DNA of 64,000 nucleotides from positions 248,001 to 312,000 of the forward strand of contig NZ_CP064781.1 in the NCBI RefSeq assembly GCF_016858125.1. Direction: 5' to 3'. The notes beneath the pieces were generated by a model. It made no database searches. It saw nothing but the letters and a program-made list of their open reading frames with translations, and was not told where the DNA came from. Positions 1 through 9,533 of this stretch are shown in pieces. The position numbers and the translations under genes are program-made. Numbering within the stretch: position 1 is the stretch's first letter; the number at the start of each line of letters is the position of its first letter. Source of the DNA: Azospira restricta (GTDB taxonomy: Bacteria; Pseudomonadota; Gammaproteobacteria; Burkholderiales; Rhodocyclaceae).

Positions 1-19
1 GTGCAAATCGGCGCAACAA

Positions 20-36
20 CGCACCATATAGGTGCA
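20..36. promoter_or_regulatory. NtrC-like palindromic site
   Basis: Bases 21-25 (GCACC) and 31-35 (GGTGC) form an inverted repeat around a 5-bp AT spacer. The 17-bp element matches the classical NtrC box (TGCACCA-N3-TGGTGCA) at 12 of 14 specified positions. It lies about 100 bp upstream of the rhodanese gene and may serve a gene left of the window, such as a nitrogen-assimilation gene. I found no well-spaced sigma-54 -24/-12 promoter in the visible bases; one minus-strand candidate has a spacer one base short. The target is therefore unknown. Confidence 0.45.
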
Positions 37-138
37 TTTGCATCATCACATACACGCGGCACGATTCCGGGGCAGACGCGCCGACGCCCGCCGGCTGCCG
101 TATACTTGCACCCCCTTCCTCTCCACTCTGGTCGATCC

Positions 139-588
139 ATGGGCAGGCTGTCCGAAATTCTGCAACTGGCCCGCGCGCGCGCCGAGGCCCAGCAACTCCC
201 CTACGCCGGCGCGCTGACGCCGCAGGAAGCCCACGAAGTCCTGCAGCTGGCGCCGGGCGCGCGGCTGGTCGATGTGCGCACGCGCGCCGAATGGGTGTGG
301 GTCGGCCGCATCCCGGGCGCAGTCGAGATCGAATGGCAGAACTGGCCGGAGGGCGCGACCAACCCGAACTTCCTCGCGCAGCTGCGGCAGCAGGTCGACC
401 GCGAGGTACCGGCGCTGTTCATGTGCCGCAGCGGCGTGCGTTCGCACAAGGCGGCCGAGCTGGCCGCCGCGAACGGCTGGAGCGAGAGCTACAACATCCT
501 CGAGGGCTTCGAGGGCGACAGGGACGCCGCCGGCCGGCGCGGCAACGTCGGCGGCTGGCGCAAGGCCGGACTGCCGTGGACCAACTGA
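139..588 (+). CDS. Rhodanese-like domain protein
   Basis: A single-domain rhodanese of 149 residues. The active-site loop is CRSGVRS, with the nucleophilic Cys at residue 96, followed by the usual C-terminal helix and a GWRKAGLPW tail. The reading frame is open to the left edge, but ATG 139 is preferred because the residues before it resemble untranslated sequence and a TATACT -10-like hexamer sits at 101-106. Such proteins carry a persulfide on Cys and act in sulfur transfer; the physiological acceptor cannot be read from sequence. nadA follows 39 bp downstream and may be cotranscribed. The pairing with an iron-sulfur enzyme is suggestive but unproven. Confidence 0.85.
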   Translation: MGRLSEILQLARARAEAQQLPYAGALTPQEAHEVLQLAPGARLVDVRTRAEWVWVGRIPGAVEIEWQNWPEGATNPNFLAQLRQQVDREVPALFMCRSGVRSHKAAELAAANGWSESYNILEGFEGDRDAAGRRGNVGGWRKAGLPWTN

Positions 589-627
589 AACACTGAACGT
601 CACGCCATTCGCAGGATCGGAAACAGC

Positions 628-1722
628 ATGCAGACCATCGCCTTCGACAAGTTCAACCTGATGCAGGACAAGGATTGCCAGGAGCGCATCCGCGCCGCGC
701 GCGCGAAGCTCGGCAAGAAAGCGGTGCTGCTCTGCCACCACTACCAGCGCGCCGACGTCTACCAGCACGCCGACCTCACCGGCGACTCGCTGAAGCTGTC
801 GCGGCTCGCGTCGCAGACCGATTCCGAATACATCGTCTTCTGCGGCGTGCATTTCATGGCCGAGGTCGCCGACATCATGTCGGCGCCGACGCAGACGGCG
901 ATCCTGCCCGACCTCGCCGCCGGCTGCTCGATGGCGGACATGGCCAACCTGGCCAAGGTCGAGCGCTGCTGGCGCGAGCTCGACGAAGTGCTGGGCAAGG
1001 CGGAAGCGCTGGTGACGCCGGTCACCTACATCAACTCGGCGGCCGACCTGAAGGCCTTCTGCGGCGAGCGCGGCGGCATCGTCTGCACCTCGTCGAACGC
1101 CGGCAAGATCGCGCAGTGGGCGTTCGCCCAGCGCGAGAAGATCCTCTTCTTCCCGGACCAGCACCTCGGCCGCTGGACCGGCCACAACCTCGGCATCGCG
1201 ATGGACGAGATGCTGGTCTGGGACCCCGACCTCGAGTTCGGCGGCCTCACCCCGGAGCAGATCAGGAAGGCGAAGATCCTGTTGTGGAAGGGCCACTGCT
1301 CGGTGCACCAGATGTTCCAGCTCTCGCACATCAAGCGCTTCCGCGAGCAGCACCCGGACGGCATCGTCATCGCGCATCCGGAATGCAACTTCGACGTCTG
1401 CGCCAACTCGGATTACGTCGGCTCGACCGAGCACATCGTGAAGACGATCAAGGAGGCGCCGGCGAACACGCGCTGGCTGGTCGGCACCGAGCTCAACCTG
1501 GTCGACCGGCTGGCCAACGAGGTCAAGCCGGAAGGCAAGATCGTCCAGTTCATGGCGCCGACCGTCTGCATGTGCTCGACGATGCAGCGTATCGACCCGC
1601 AGCACCTCGCCTGGACGCTGGAGAACCTGGCCGAGGGCAAGGTCGTGAACCCGATCCGCGTGCCCGCGCACGAGGCGGCGCTGGCCAAGCTCGCGCTGGA
1701 GCGGATGCTCGCCGTGTCGTGA
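628..1722 (+). CDS. nadA: Quinolinate synthase
   Basis: NadA, 364 residues, condenses iminoaspartate with dihydroxyacetone phosphate to give quinolinate in de novo NAD synthesis. The three [4Fe-4S] ligands expected for the family are visible: Cys100 (AAGCSMAD), Cys224 (WKGHCSVHQ) and a cysteine of the CMC motif at 314-316. The start at 628 fits the usual N-terminus. L-aspartate oxidase (nadB) and nadC are not in the window. A perfectly palindromic GC hairpin lies 8 bp after the stop. The family match is unambiguous. Confidence 0.97.
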   Translation: MQTIAFDKFNLMQDKDCQERIRAARAKLGKKAVLLCHHYQRADVYQHADLTGDSLKLSRLASQTDSEYIVFCGVHFMAEVADIMSAPTQTAILPDLAAGCSMADMANLAKVERCWRELDEVLGKAEALVTPVTYINSAADLKAFCGERGGIVCTSSNAGKIAQWAFAQREKILFFPDQHLGRWTGHNLGIAMDEMLVWDPDLEFGGLTPEQIRKAKILLWKGHCSVHQMFQLSHIKRFREQHPDGIVIAHPECNFDVCANSDYVGSTEHIVKTIKEAPANTRWLVGTELNLVDRLANEVKPEGKIVQFMAPTVCMCSTMQRIDPQHLAWTLENLAEGKVVNPIRVPAHEAALAKLALERMLAVS

Positions 1723-1730
1723 TCCGCCTG

Positions 1731-1750
1731 GCGCCCGTCGCGACGGGCGC
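1731..1750 (+). terminator. Hairpin after nadA, possible terminator
   Basis: A perfect 20-bp GC palindrome (8-bp stem with a CGCG loop) sits 8 bp after the nadA stop. It lacks a following T-run, so an intrinsic terminator is only possible; it could also simply stabilise the mRNA 3' end. Confidence 0.35.
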
Positions 1751-1909
1751 GCGCCGGCGTCGCTAGAAACAGGGACAGACGCTTTCGCTTTAGGTCGGTA
1801 GCATATCGCCTGCCCCACCCACTGCCGCCCGAACCGACCGGACCCCTCCGCGTCGGGCCGCTGCCGGAACCCGGGGACATTGCGACTGCCTACAGGGTAA
1901 CCGACCGAC

Positions 1910-4642
1910 ATGACGCCCAGAGCGTGCTGCATTGAACCGAACGGCGAACTGCGCTCGAAGCTGGTGGCGCTACTCCACGATACCGGCTGGGTCGCCGAGA
2001 CCTTCGACGACCTCCCCACTCCCGACTGTCCGCTCGCCCAGGACGCTCCCGCCTTCGACCTGATCGTCGCCACCGGCAACCCGCAGCAGGGCTCGCTGCT
2101 CGACCTCGTCGCGCGCATCCGCTCCCATTCCGCCTCGGAGACGACGCCGATCGTCGTCCTCGGCAACGAGGACGACGCAGTCACTGCCGAGCAGGCGTTC
2201 GTCGCCGGCGTCACCGAGGTGTTCTCCTGGCAGCACCTGGCGGACTTCCGGACCTACCTCGGCAGCTTCGCCGACGACGAGAGCGCCGACATCGCCGGCA
2301 GGCGCGTGCTGATCCTCGAGGACGACCGGATCCAGGGCTTCCTGCTGCAAAGCATCCTCGCCAAGGAGGGGCTGGCGCCGATGCTGTTCAACTCGGTCGA
2401 ATCGGCGCTGGCCGGCGCCGACGCAGCCGACTTCGACGTTGTCATCACCGACCTGGTGCTCGGCCTCGGCCAGTCGGGAGTCAGCTTCATCCGTCGCCTG
2501 CGCCAGTCGCAGTGCCGCTCGGCGAACGCACCGATCATTGCCGTTTCCGGGTTCGACGACGATGCCCGCCGCCTCGATGCGCTGCGCGCCGGCGCCGAGT
2601 CCTTCCTGCCGAAGCCGGTCGCCCCGGCGGAGCTGTTCTTCCATCTGCGCCGACTCGTCGGCCGTCCGCCGAGCCCGGAGCGCACCCCGCCGCCGCATGC
2701 AGGGAGCGCGCTGGACATCCAGGCGCTCGGCAAGCTCACCGAGCGCGAGCAGCTGATCTGCGCGCTGGCGGTCGCCGGCCATCGCGACAAGCGGATCGCG
2801 CAGGAGCTCGGGATCAGCTACTGGACCGTGCGCACGCACCTCGCTCGGATCTTCCGCAAGTTCCACGTTTCCAACCGCGTCGGGCTGGCGGCGGCCACTC
2901 GTGCCGCCAATGCCGACGAAGAAGCCGGCAGCCGCGGCTCCAGCGTCGACGCGCCGGCCGCGCGCGCCGGCTGGCAGACGCTCAGCGACTGCATCATGGA
3001 GCGGATTCCGCTGGGTGTCGTCGTCACCGACCACGTGAGCCGCATCGTCCACGTCAACCGGGCCTATTGCGAGATTTCCGGCTACAAGCGGGACGAACTG
3101 CTCGGCCGCACGCCGCGGCTGCTGCGCTCCGACCGCCACCCGCCGGAATTCCACCGCAAGCTGCTGACGACGCTGTCGACTGCCGGCCGCTGGAGCGGCA
3201 GCGTCTGGAACCGCAGCAAGTCGGGCCGGGATTACCTGGGCAAGCTGGACATCCGGCGACTCCCGGGCGGCCTGCCGCTGGAGGCAGCGTTCGTCGGCGT
3301 CATGTGCGACATCACCGAGGAAAACGCCCACGTCGAGCGGGTGCGCGAGCAGTCGCTGCAGGACCCGCTGACCGGCTTGGCCAACCGCATCCTGCTGCGC
3401 GACCGTACGCAATACGAGATCGCCCGCGCGCGGCGCACCGGCGGCCACCTGGCGCTGGCCTTCTTCGATCTCGACAACTTCAAGCCGATCAACGACCAGT
3501 ACGGACACGCCGTCGGCGACGGCGTGCTGCAGGAGGTCGCCGCCCGCCTGGCGGCCCGCCTGCGTGAACACGACACGCTGGCGCGCATCGGCGGCGACGA
3601 ATTCGTCGCGCTGCTCACCGACATCGAACACAAGGAGGTCGCCCGTTCGTTGTGCCAGCGCCTGGCCGAGGCGTTCGCGATTCCCTTCGGACCGCGCGGC
3701 ATCTACGGCCGCGTCGGCACGAGCATCGGCATCAGCCTCTATCCCGAGGATGGACGGGAGTTCGAGACGCTGATCATGCGCGCCGACAGCGCGATGTACC
3801 GCGCGAAGCAGGCCGGCGGCAACCGCATCGCCTGTTTCGACCCGTCGGCCGGCCATCCGGGCGAGGGCGAGGCAGGCGACCGGGAACGCCTCGACGCCGC
3901 CCTCGACAACCACGAGTTCGAACTGTTGTTCCAGCCGCAGCTCGAACTCGCCAGCGGCCGCATCGTGGCAGCGGAAGCCCTGCTGCGCTGGCGGAATCCG
4001 CAGTACGGCCTGCTCGCCGCGGCCCATTTCATCCCCATCGCCGAACGCTCGGGAAGCATCGCCAAACTCGGCGGCTGGGCGCTGCGCCAGGCATGCCGCG
4101 CGCTCAAGCGGCTGGCGCGCGCCGGGCATCCGCAGCTGCGCCTGTCGGTCAACGTCTCGCCGCAGCAGATCCTGCGCGGCCAGGCCTTCGCCGACGACGC
4201 GCTGGCGGCGATCGCGGACCACGACCTCGCGCCCGGCCGACTCGAACTGGAAATATCGGAAAGCGTCTTCCTGCACAACCCGGAGCAGGCGGTGAAGACG
4301 CTCGGCACGCTCGCCGAGCGCGGCGTCTCGCTGGCGCTCGACGGCATCGGCAAGGACTACTTCAGCCCGGCCTACCTGCGTCACCTGCCGTTCCGCGCAA
4401 TCAAGATCGACCGCCAATGCATCGGCGACGCGCTGTCCGACCCCTACTGCGATTCGGTCGCCCGCTCCTCGCTGCTGCTGGCGCAGGGGCTCGGGCTGGA
4501 AGCGATCGCCGAGGGCGTGGAAACCGACGCGCAACTCGCCTTCCTGGATCAGGCGGGCTACCGCCACGCGCAGGGCAACCTGCTCGGCAGCCCGATGCCG
4601 CTCGCCGACCTGATCCGACGCCTCGACGACCGGCACGGCTAG
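1910..4642 (+). CDS. REC-REC-LuxR-PAS-GGDEF-EAL regulator
   Basis: A 910-residue soluble regulator. In order: a weak first receiver-like domain (about 5-120); a second receiver domain (131-250) with the EDD acid pocket at 137-139, phospho-acceptor Asp181 and KP235-236; a LuxR-type helix-turn-helix (about 273-330); a PAS domain (357-470); GGDEF (486-645) with an intact GGDEF motif at 561-565 and an RxxD I-site at 552-555; and EAL (665-905). The EAL domain keeps EAL 689-691, NVS and KID, but the usual DDFGTG loop reads DGIGKD at 811-816, so one metal-binding Asp is lost. I infer an active diguanylate cyclase with a degenerate or sensory EAL, and perhaps direct DNA binding. No histidine kinase is adjacent. 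Confidence 0.88.
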   Translation: MTPRACCIEPNGELRSKLVALLHDTGWVAETFDDLPTPDCPLAQDAPAFDLIVATGNPQQGSLLDLVARIRSHSASETTPIVVLGNEDDAVTAEQAFVAGVTEVFSWQHLADFRTYLGSFADDESADIAGRRVLILEDDRIQGFLLQSILAKEGLAPMLFNSVESALAGADAADFDVVITDLVLGLGQSGVSFIRRLRQSQCRSANAPIIAVSGFDDDARRLDALRAGAESFLPKPVAPAELFFHLRRLVGRPPSPERTPPPHAGSALDIQALGKLTEREQLICALAVAGHRDKRIAQELGISYWTVRTHLARIFRKFHVSNRVGLAAATRAANADEEAGSRGSSVDAPAARAGWQTLSDCIMERIPLGVVVTDHVSRIVHVNRAYCEISGYKRDELLGRTPRLLRSDRHPPEFHRKLLTTLSTAGRWSGSVWNRSKSGRDYLGKLDIRRLPGGLPLEAAFVGVMCDITEENAHVERVREQSLQDPLTGLANRILLRDRTQYEIARARRTGGHLALAFFDLDNFKPINDQYGHAVGDGVLQEVAARLAARLREHDTLARIGGDEFVALLTDIEHKEVARSLCQRLAEAFAIPFGPRGIYGRVGTSIGISLYPEDGREFETLIMRADSAMYRAKQAGGNRIACFDPSAGHPGEGEAGDRERLDAALDNHEFELLFQPQLELASGRIVAAEALLRWRNPQYGLLAAAHFIPIAERSGSIAKLGGWALRQACRALKRLARAGHPQLRLSVNVSPQQILRGQAFADDALAAIADHDLAPGRLELEISESVFLHNPEQAVKTLGTLAERGVSLALDGIGKDYFSPAYLRHLPFRAIKIDRQCIGDALSDPYCDSVARSSLLLAQGLGLEAIAEGVETDAQLAFLDQAGYRHAQGNLLGSPMPLADLIRRLDDRHG

Positions 4643-4685
4643 CCACCCGCCATGCCGCGGGCGGGCGATCCCGGTAGAATGAGGC

Positions 4686-5441
4686 ATGCCCGCTGCCTTG
4701 CGCATCACCACCTACAACATCCACAAGGGGTTCTCGCAGTTCAACCGCCGCATGATGGTGCACGAACTGCGGGACCGGCTGCGCCACCTCGATTCGGACA
4801 TCGTCTTCCTGCAGGAGGTGCAGGGCCTGCACCTCGGCCACGCCGGCCGGCACGAGGACTGGCCGGAAGAGCCGCAGCACGAGTTCCTCGCCGAGGACGT
4901 CTGGGCGGCCACCGCCTACGGCAAGAACGTGATCTACGACCACGGCCACCATGGCAACGCGATCCTCTCCCGCTTCCCGATCCTCGACATCCACAACCAG
5001 GACGTGACGCACCTGCAGTTCGAGCGGCGCGGCCTGCTGCACTGCCAGATTTCGCTGCCCGACGGCGCCGCCGTCCACTGCGTCTGCGTGCACCTGTCGC
5101 TGTTCGGCCGCTCGCGCATCCGCCAGATGGCGGCACTCGCCGACTACCTCGAACGCATTGCGCCGCACGACACGCCGCTGATCATCGCCGGCGACTTCAA
5201 CGACTGGCGCAACCGCGCCGACAACCTGCTCAGCGATCGCCTGGCGCTGACCGAGGTGTTCTGCGGCGCCTCCGGACGGCCGGCGCGGAGCTTCCCGGCC
5301 GGGCTGCCGCTCTTTCGCCTCGACCGCATCTACGTGCGCGGCTTCTCGGTCGAGCGCGCCGAGGTGCATTTCGGCGCCCCGTGGTCGAAGATCTCGGATC
5401 ACGCCGCGCTGTCGGCGCAGCTGCTGCGCGATGGCGCTTGA
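4686..5441 (+). CDS. Endonuclease/exonuclease/phosphatase family protein (YbhP-like)
   Basis: A 251-residue member of the EEP Mg-dependent phosphodiesterase fold. Visible motifs are YNIHKG (10-15), LQEVQ with Glu44, the HLS strand near 137, GDFND (169-173) and SDHAA with the general base His239. The gene overlaps clsB by 11 bp, the same pairing as ybhP-clsB in E. coli, which suggests a role in phospholipid turnover or cardiolipin metabolism. The substrate is not known. There is no signal peptide, so it is probably cytoplasmic. Confidence 0.85.
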   Translation: MPAALRITTYNIHKGFSQFNRRMMVHELRDRLRHLDSDIVFLQEVQGLHLGHAGRHEDWPEEPQHEFLAEDVWAATAYGKNVIYDHGHHGNAILSRFPILDIHNQDVTHLQFERRGLLHCQISLPDGAAVHCVCVHLSLFGRSRIRQMAALADYLERIAPHDTPLIIAGDFNDWRNRADNLLSDRLALTEVFCGASGRPARSFPAGLPLFRLDRIYVRGFSVERAEVHFGAPWSKISDHAALSAQLLRDGA

Positions 5442-6591
5442 GTTCCTGCCCGGCAACCGGCTGACGCTGCTCAACAGCGGCCGCGAGTTCTTCCCGGCGC
5501 TGATCGCCGCGATCGACGGTGCGCGCCACGAAATCCATCTGGAAACCTACATCTTCGAGGACGATGCCAGCGGCCGCCCGGTGATCGACGCGCTGAAGCG
5601 CGCCGCCGTTCGCGGCGTCCAGGTCCGTGTGCTGGTCGACGGCTTCGGCGCCGCCGGCTTCATCGACCACGGACTCGCCGAGCTCACCGCGGCGGGCATC
5701 CACGCGCTGGTCTACCGGCGCGAGATCGCACGCTTCCGGCTGCGCCGGCACCGCCTGCGGCGCCTGCACCGCAAGCTGGCGCTGGTCGATGCGCGCATCG
5801 CCTTCGTCGGCGGCATCAACATCATCGACGACCTCAACCAGCCCGGCGCGACGGCGCCACGCTACGACTACGCGGTGCGCGTCGAGGGGCCGCTGGTGGC
5901 GCCGATCCGGCGCGTCATGCTGCGCCTGTGGGACATCGTCGCCTGGGCCAGTTTCCGCCGCCGCCTCGCCCCGCACCGCCGGCTGCCGGCGATCGCCGAC
6001 GCCTGCGGCACGGAGGCCGCGGCGCTGGTGATCCGCGACAACATCCGCCACCGGCGCGCGATCGAGGACGCCTACATCGACGCGATCGAGGCCGCGCAGG
6101 ACGAGATCCTGATCGCCAACGCCTACTTCCTGCCCGGCTTCCGCTTCCGCCGCGCGCTGCTCGACGCGGTCCGCCGCGGCGTGCGCGTCAGCGTGCTGCT
6201 GCAGGGGCGCGTCGAATACCGCCTGCAGCACTATGCGACGCAGGCGCTCTACGGCCACCTGCTCAGCGCCGGCGTGCGCGTCTTCGAATATCGGCCGAGC
6301 TTCCTGCACGCCAAGGTGGCGGTGATCGACGGCGAATGGTCGACCGTCGGCTCGTCGAACATCGACCCGTTCAGCCTGCTGCTGGCGAAGGAAGCGAACG
6401 TCGTCGTCCGCGACGCCGGCTTCGCGCGCACGCTGACGCGCAGCCTGCAGGAGGCGATCAGCGGCGGCGCCGTCGAACTCCACCCGCGCGAGTGGCAGCG
6501 CCTGTCCTGGCCGTCGCGGCTGCTGCGCTGGACCTGCTACCAGCTGGTTCGCCTCGCCATCGGCGTCGCCGGCTACGGCGGCAAGCACTGA
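5431..6591 (+). CDS. clsB: Cardiolipin synthase B
   Basis: A phospholipase-D superfamily enzyme of 386 residues with two HxKxxxxD motifs, at 113-120 and 293-300, each followed by the usual GGIN or GSSN motif. It lacks the long N-terminal membrane segments of ClsA, and its length fits ClsB (YbhO). ClsB uses phosphatidylglycerol and, in E. coli, can also act on phosphatidylethanolamine-derived groups. Translation is probably coupled to the upstream EEP gene. Its last 19 bp overlap the convergent gluQ gene. Confidence 0.93.
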   Translation: MALEFLPGNRLTLLNSGREFFPALIAAIDGARHEIHLETYIFEDDASGRPVIDALKRAAVRGVQVRVLVDGFGAAGFIDHGLAELTAAGIHALVYRREIARFRLRRHRLRRLHRKLALVDARIAFVGGINIIDDLNQPGATAPRYDYAVRVEGPLVAPIRRVMLRLWDIVAWASFRRRLAPHRRLPAIADACGTEAAALVIRDNIRHRRAIEDAYIDAIEAAQDEILIANAYFLPGFRFRRALLDAVRRGVRVSVLLQGRVEYRLQHYATQALYGHLLSAGVRVFEYRPSFLHAKVAVIDGEWSTVGSSNIDPFSLLLAKEANVVVRDAGFARTLTRSLQEAISGGAVELHPREWQRLSWPSRLLRWTCYQLVRLAIGVAGYGGKH

Positions 6592-7493
6592 CCCGGGCCG
6601 CGGATGCCGCGCCGGCGCGGCACCGCGGCGATCTCCCAGTGGGCGACCGCCCACGCCCAGAATTCGGCGAGCGGCCAGCGCTCGCCGCCGGCCGGCAGCG
6701 GCTGGCCGAGGAAGCGCAGCGCGGCGGCGAGTGCCGGCACGCCGGCGCTCGCCGGCAGCGCCGGCGCCAGCGTCTGCTTGGAGAGCTTCTCGCCGGCGGC
6801 ATTGGTCGCCACCGGCAGGTGCGCGTAACGCGGCGCGGCGACGCCGAGCCGCTGCTGCAGCCACAGCTGGCGGGGCGTCGAGTCGAGCAGGTCGGCGCCG
6901 CGGACGACGTCGGTGATGCCGGCGTCGGCGTCGTCGACGACCACCGCCAACTGGTAGGCGAACTGGCCGTCGGCGCGCAGCAGCACGAAGTCGCCGACCT
7001 CGCGCGCAAGGTTGTGCGCGATCTCGCCCTGCACGCGATCCACGCAACCGACCACCGCGTCCGGGACGCGCAGCCGCCACGCGCGCGCCGCGCGGCCCGG
7101 CGCCAGGCCGCCGCGGCAGGTGCCGGGATAGACGTGGCCGCCATCGACCGACGGCCCCAGCCGCGAATCGGCGATCTCGCGGCGCGAGCAGGCACACGGG
7201 TAGAGGTCGCCCTGGCGGCGCAGCTGGTCGAGCGCTTCGCGATAGCGGGCATGCCGCTGCGACTGGAAGACCGGCACCCCGTCCCATTCGAAGCCGAGCG
7301 CCGCCAGCACGCGCAGGATGTCGTCGGCGGCGCCGGCGACGTTGCGCGGCGTGTCGACGTCCTCGATGCGCAGCAGCCATTCGCCGCCCGCCGCGCGCGC
7401 ATCGAGGTAGCTGCCGACGGCGGCAACCAGCGAGCCGAAGTGCAGCGGACCGCTCGGCGAGGGTGCGAAACGGCCGCGGTAACGACCGCTCAC
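6573..7493 (-). CDS. gluQ: Glutamyl-Q tRNA(Asp) synthetase
   Basis: A truncated glutamyl-tRNA synthetase paralogue of 306 residues that lacks the anticodon-binding domain. It glutamylates the queuosine of tRNA(Asp). The class I signature is HFGS (18-21) and the KMSKS equivalent is KLSKQ (236-240). A zinc site is formed by Cys100, Cys102, Tyr122 and Cys126. The catalytic core starts immediately (GRFAPSPSG), as in known GluQ. The C-terminal coding end overlaps convergent clsB by 19 bp. Confidence 0.94.
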   Translation of the reverse strand: MSGRYRGRFAPSPSGPLHFGSLVAAVGSYLDARAAGGEWLLRIEDVDTPRNVAGAADDILRVLAALGFEWDGVPVFQSQRHARYREALDQLRRQGDLYPCACSRREIADSRLGPSVDGGHVYPGTCRGGLAPGRAARAWRLRVPDAVVGCVDRVQGEIAHNLAREVGDFVLLRADGQFAYQLAVVVDDADAGITDVVRGADLLDSTPRQLWLQQRLGVAAPRYAHLPVATNAAGEKLSKQTLAPALPASAGVPALAAALRFLGQPLPAGGERWPLAEFWAWAVAHWEIAAVPRRRGIRGPGQCLPP

Positions 7494-7636
7494 GACGCCC
7501 TCCCGCCGGGGTCGGCGTCGCCTCGCCGGATCACGGCAAGCATTTGTCGGGAAAAAGAAAATTGGGCTGGCACGGCGGCGGACAAGGACGCATAATCGGC
7601 AGTCTTATATAACACAAACAACATCGGCACCAACGG

Positions 7637-9529
7637 ATGAGACAGCACGCCCACCGAGACAAGGCGCTGGCGAGCGCCGTCGCGCGCACGCGCGAAGACT
7701 GCCTGCGGCAGCTCGCCGACCTTGCGCCGAGCGCCGGCCTGTCGACGATCGGCGCGGCGCTGCTGGTCGCGCTGTGGTTGCTCGGACGGACGCCGCACGC
7801 GCTGCTCGCGGCATGGCTGGGTACGCTGCTCGCGCTCGGCGGCGGCCGCTTCCTGTTCGCCCTCGCCTTCCGCCATCGCTTCCGCAGCGCCCAGGCGCGC
7901 TGCTGGGAGCTCGGCTATGCGCTGCTCGCCGGCCTCACCGGCCTCTGCTGGGGCCTGCTCGCGTGGCTGCCGCAGCCCGGCGCCGACCCCGGCGCAGCAT
8001 TCGTCGTCGTCCTCGTCCTGTGCAGCGTCCTGCTGGTCGGCAGCACGACGCTGGTGGCAAGCACGCCGGCGCTGGCCGGCTTCTCGGCGGCCCTCGGCCT
8101 GCCGTTCCTCGCCCGCGCGCTGACGATGGAAACCCAGCTCGCGCTGTTCTTCGGCGTCGGCCTGCTGATCGCCGCCGGCGTCCTCGCCAGCGCGGTCCGC
8201 TCGCACCGGCGGACGCTGCTCGCCGCGATCCTCGGCCGCAACGAGATCGACGCGCTGCTGCAGCAGCAGAAGGTGATCTTCGAATCCGCCGGCGAAGGCA
8301 TCGTCTTCCTGAAGCCGGCGCCGGACTACGTGGTCAGCTGCAACCGGCGCTTCGCCGAGCTGTTCGGCTATCCGCACGCGGCGATGATCGGCATGGAGCC
8401 GTGGCGCTGGCACCCCAACCGCGAACAGTGGAAGGCGCTGGTCAAGGCCTCGGCACCGACGATCACCGCCGGCCGCCCCTACCATCAGGTGCTGCGCCTG
8501 CAGCGCGCCGACGGCACGCAGTTCTGGAGCGAGGTCACCGGCATGGCGGTGACCATCGGCGAGCTGCGCAACGGCACCGTCTGGATCGTCTCGGACATCA
8601 CCGAGCAGCGCGCCGCCGAGGCCGCGCTGCGCGTCAGCGAGGCGCGCTTCCGCGACCTGGTGAAGCTCTCCTCCGACCTCTACTGGGAACAGGATGCGCA
8701 GTTCCGCTTCACGCACTTCGACGGCCCGCCGGAACTGCTCGCCCGGCTGCCCCGCACCAGCATCCTCGGCCGCACGCGCTGGGAAGTCGACGACATCAGC
8801 GAGGTGCGCGGCGAGGCGTGGCAGGCGCATATCGCGACGCTGCAACGGCACGAGCCGTTCCGCGACTTCTGCTACCGCATCCAGGGCGGCGACGGCGCCC
8901 AGGCCTGGCTCAGCGTCAGCGGCAACCCGCGCTTCGACGAGACCGGCAACTTCATCGGCTACCACGGCGTCACCAGCGACATCACGCTACGCGTCGAAGC
9001 CGAGGAGCGCTACCGCCACCTCGCCTACCACGACACGCTGACGCGGCTGCCGAACCGGCGATTGCTGACCGACCGCCTCGACCAGGCAATCCGCGTCGCC
9101 TCGCGCCGCGGCAGCCGGCTGGCGCTGCTGCTGCTCGACCTCGACGGCTTCAAGCAGATCAACGACCGCCACGGCCATGCCGCCGGCGACCGCGTACTCG
9201 AGACGGTGGCGATGCGCCTGCGGGAAACGGTGCGCGACGCCGACACCGTCGCGCGCATGGGCGGCGACGAGTTCGTCGTGCTGCTGCACGAGATCGGCGA
9301 CATCGACGACGCGGCACGGGTCGCCGAGAAGATCCTCGCCCGCGTCTGCGAGCCGATCGGCGACGGCGAAGTCGCGCACACCGTCGGCAGCAGCATCGGC
9401 ATCAGCGTCTTCCCGGAGCACGGCGACACGCCCGATGCGCTGCTGCACAGCGCCGACCACGCGATGTACCACGGCAAGAGCCGCGGCGGCCGGACGGCGC
9501 GGGTGTTCGCGGGGAACGCGGGGGGATAA
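7637..9529 (+). CDS. Membrane-anchored PAS-PAS-GGDEF diguanylate cyclase
   Basis: 630 residues. About six hydrophobic segments fill residues 33-188, followed by a PAS domain (about 205-325), a second PAS/PAC (about 333-452) and a GGDEF domain (about 460-625). The catalytic motif GGDEF is intact at 542-546 and an inhibitory RxxD site lies five residues upstream (533-536), so c-di-GMP synthesis with product feedback is expected. There is no EAL domain. The gene is divergent from gluQ, with a 143-bp AT-richer gap that probably holds both promoters. The signal sensed is not evident. Confidence 0.9.
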   Translation: MRQHAHRDKALASAVARTREDCLRQLADLAPSAGLSTIGAALLVALWLLGRTPHALLAAWLGTLLALGGGRFLFALAFRHRFRSAQARCWELGYALLAGLTGLCWGLLAWLPQPGADPGAAFVVVLVLCSVLLVGSTTLVASTPALAGFSAALGLPFLARALTMETQLALFFGVGLLIAAGVLASAVRSHRRTLLAAILGRNEIDALLQQQKVIFESAGEGIVFLKPAPDYVVSCNRRFAELFGYPHAAMIGMEPWRWHPNREQWKALVKASAPTITAGRPYHQVLRLQRADGTQFWSEVTGMAVTIGELRNGTVWIVSDITEQRAAEAALRVSEARFRDLVKLSSDLYWEQDAQFRFTHFDGPPELLARLPRTSILGRTRWEVDDISEVRGEAWQAHIATLQRHEPFRDFCYRIQGGDGAQAWLSVSGNPRFDETGNFIGYHGVTSDITLRVEAEERYRHLAYHDTLTRLPNRRLLTDRLDQAIRVASRRGSRLALLLLDLDGFKQINDRHGHAAGDRVLETVAMRLRETVRDADTVARMGGDEFVVLLHEIGDIDDAARVAEKILARVCEPIGDGEVAHTVGSSIGISVFPEHGDTPDALLHSADHAMYHGKSRGGRTARVFAGNAGG

Positions 9530-9533
9530 GGCG

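Noticed and set aside
58-74. Sigma-54 promoter near the NtrC-like box
   Set aside because: GG and GC elements are 12 rather than 10 bases apart.
46-2214. 722-codon minus-strand frame
   Set aside because: It is the antisense shadow of rhodanese and nadA; its product is Arg/Asp/Ala-rich with no domains, as expected in high-GC DNA.
1970-4711. 913-codon minus-strand frame
   Set aside because: Antisense shadow of the six-domain regulator, which has recognisable domains along its whole length.
7494-7636. Sigma-54 promoter before the GGDEF gene (TGGCAC at about 7569)
   Set aside because: The -12 GC is not at the required spacing.
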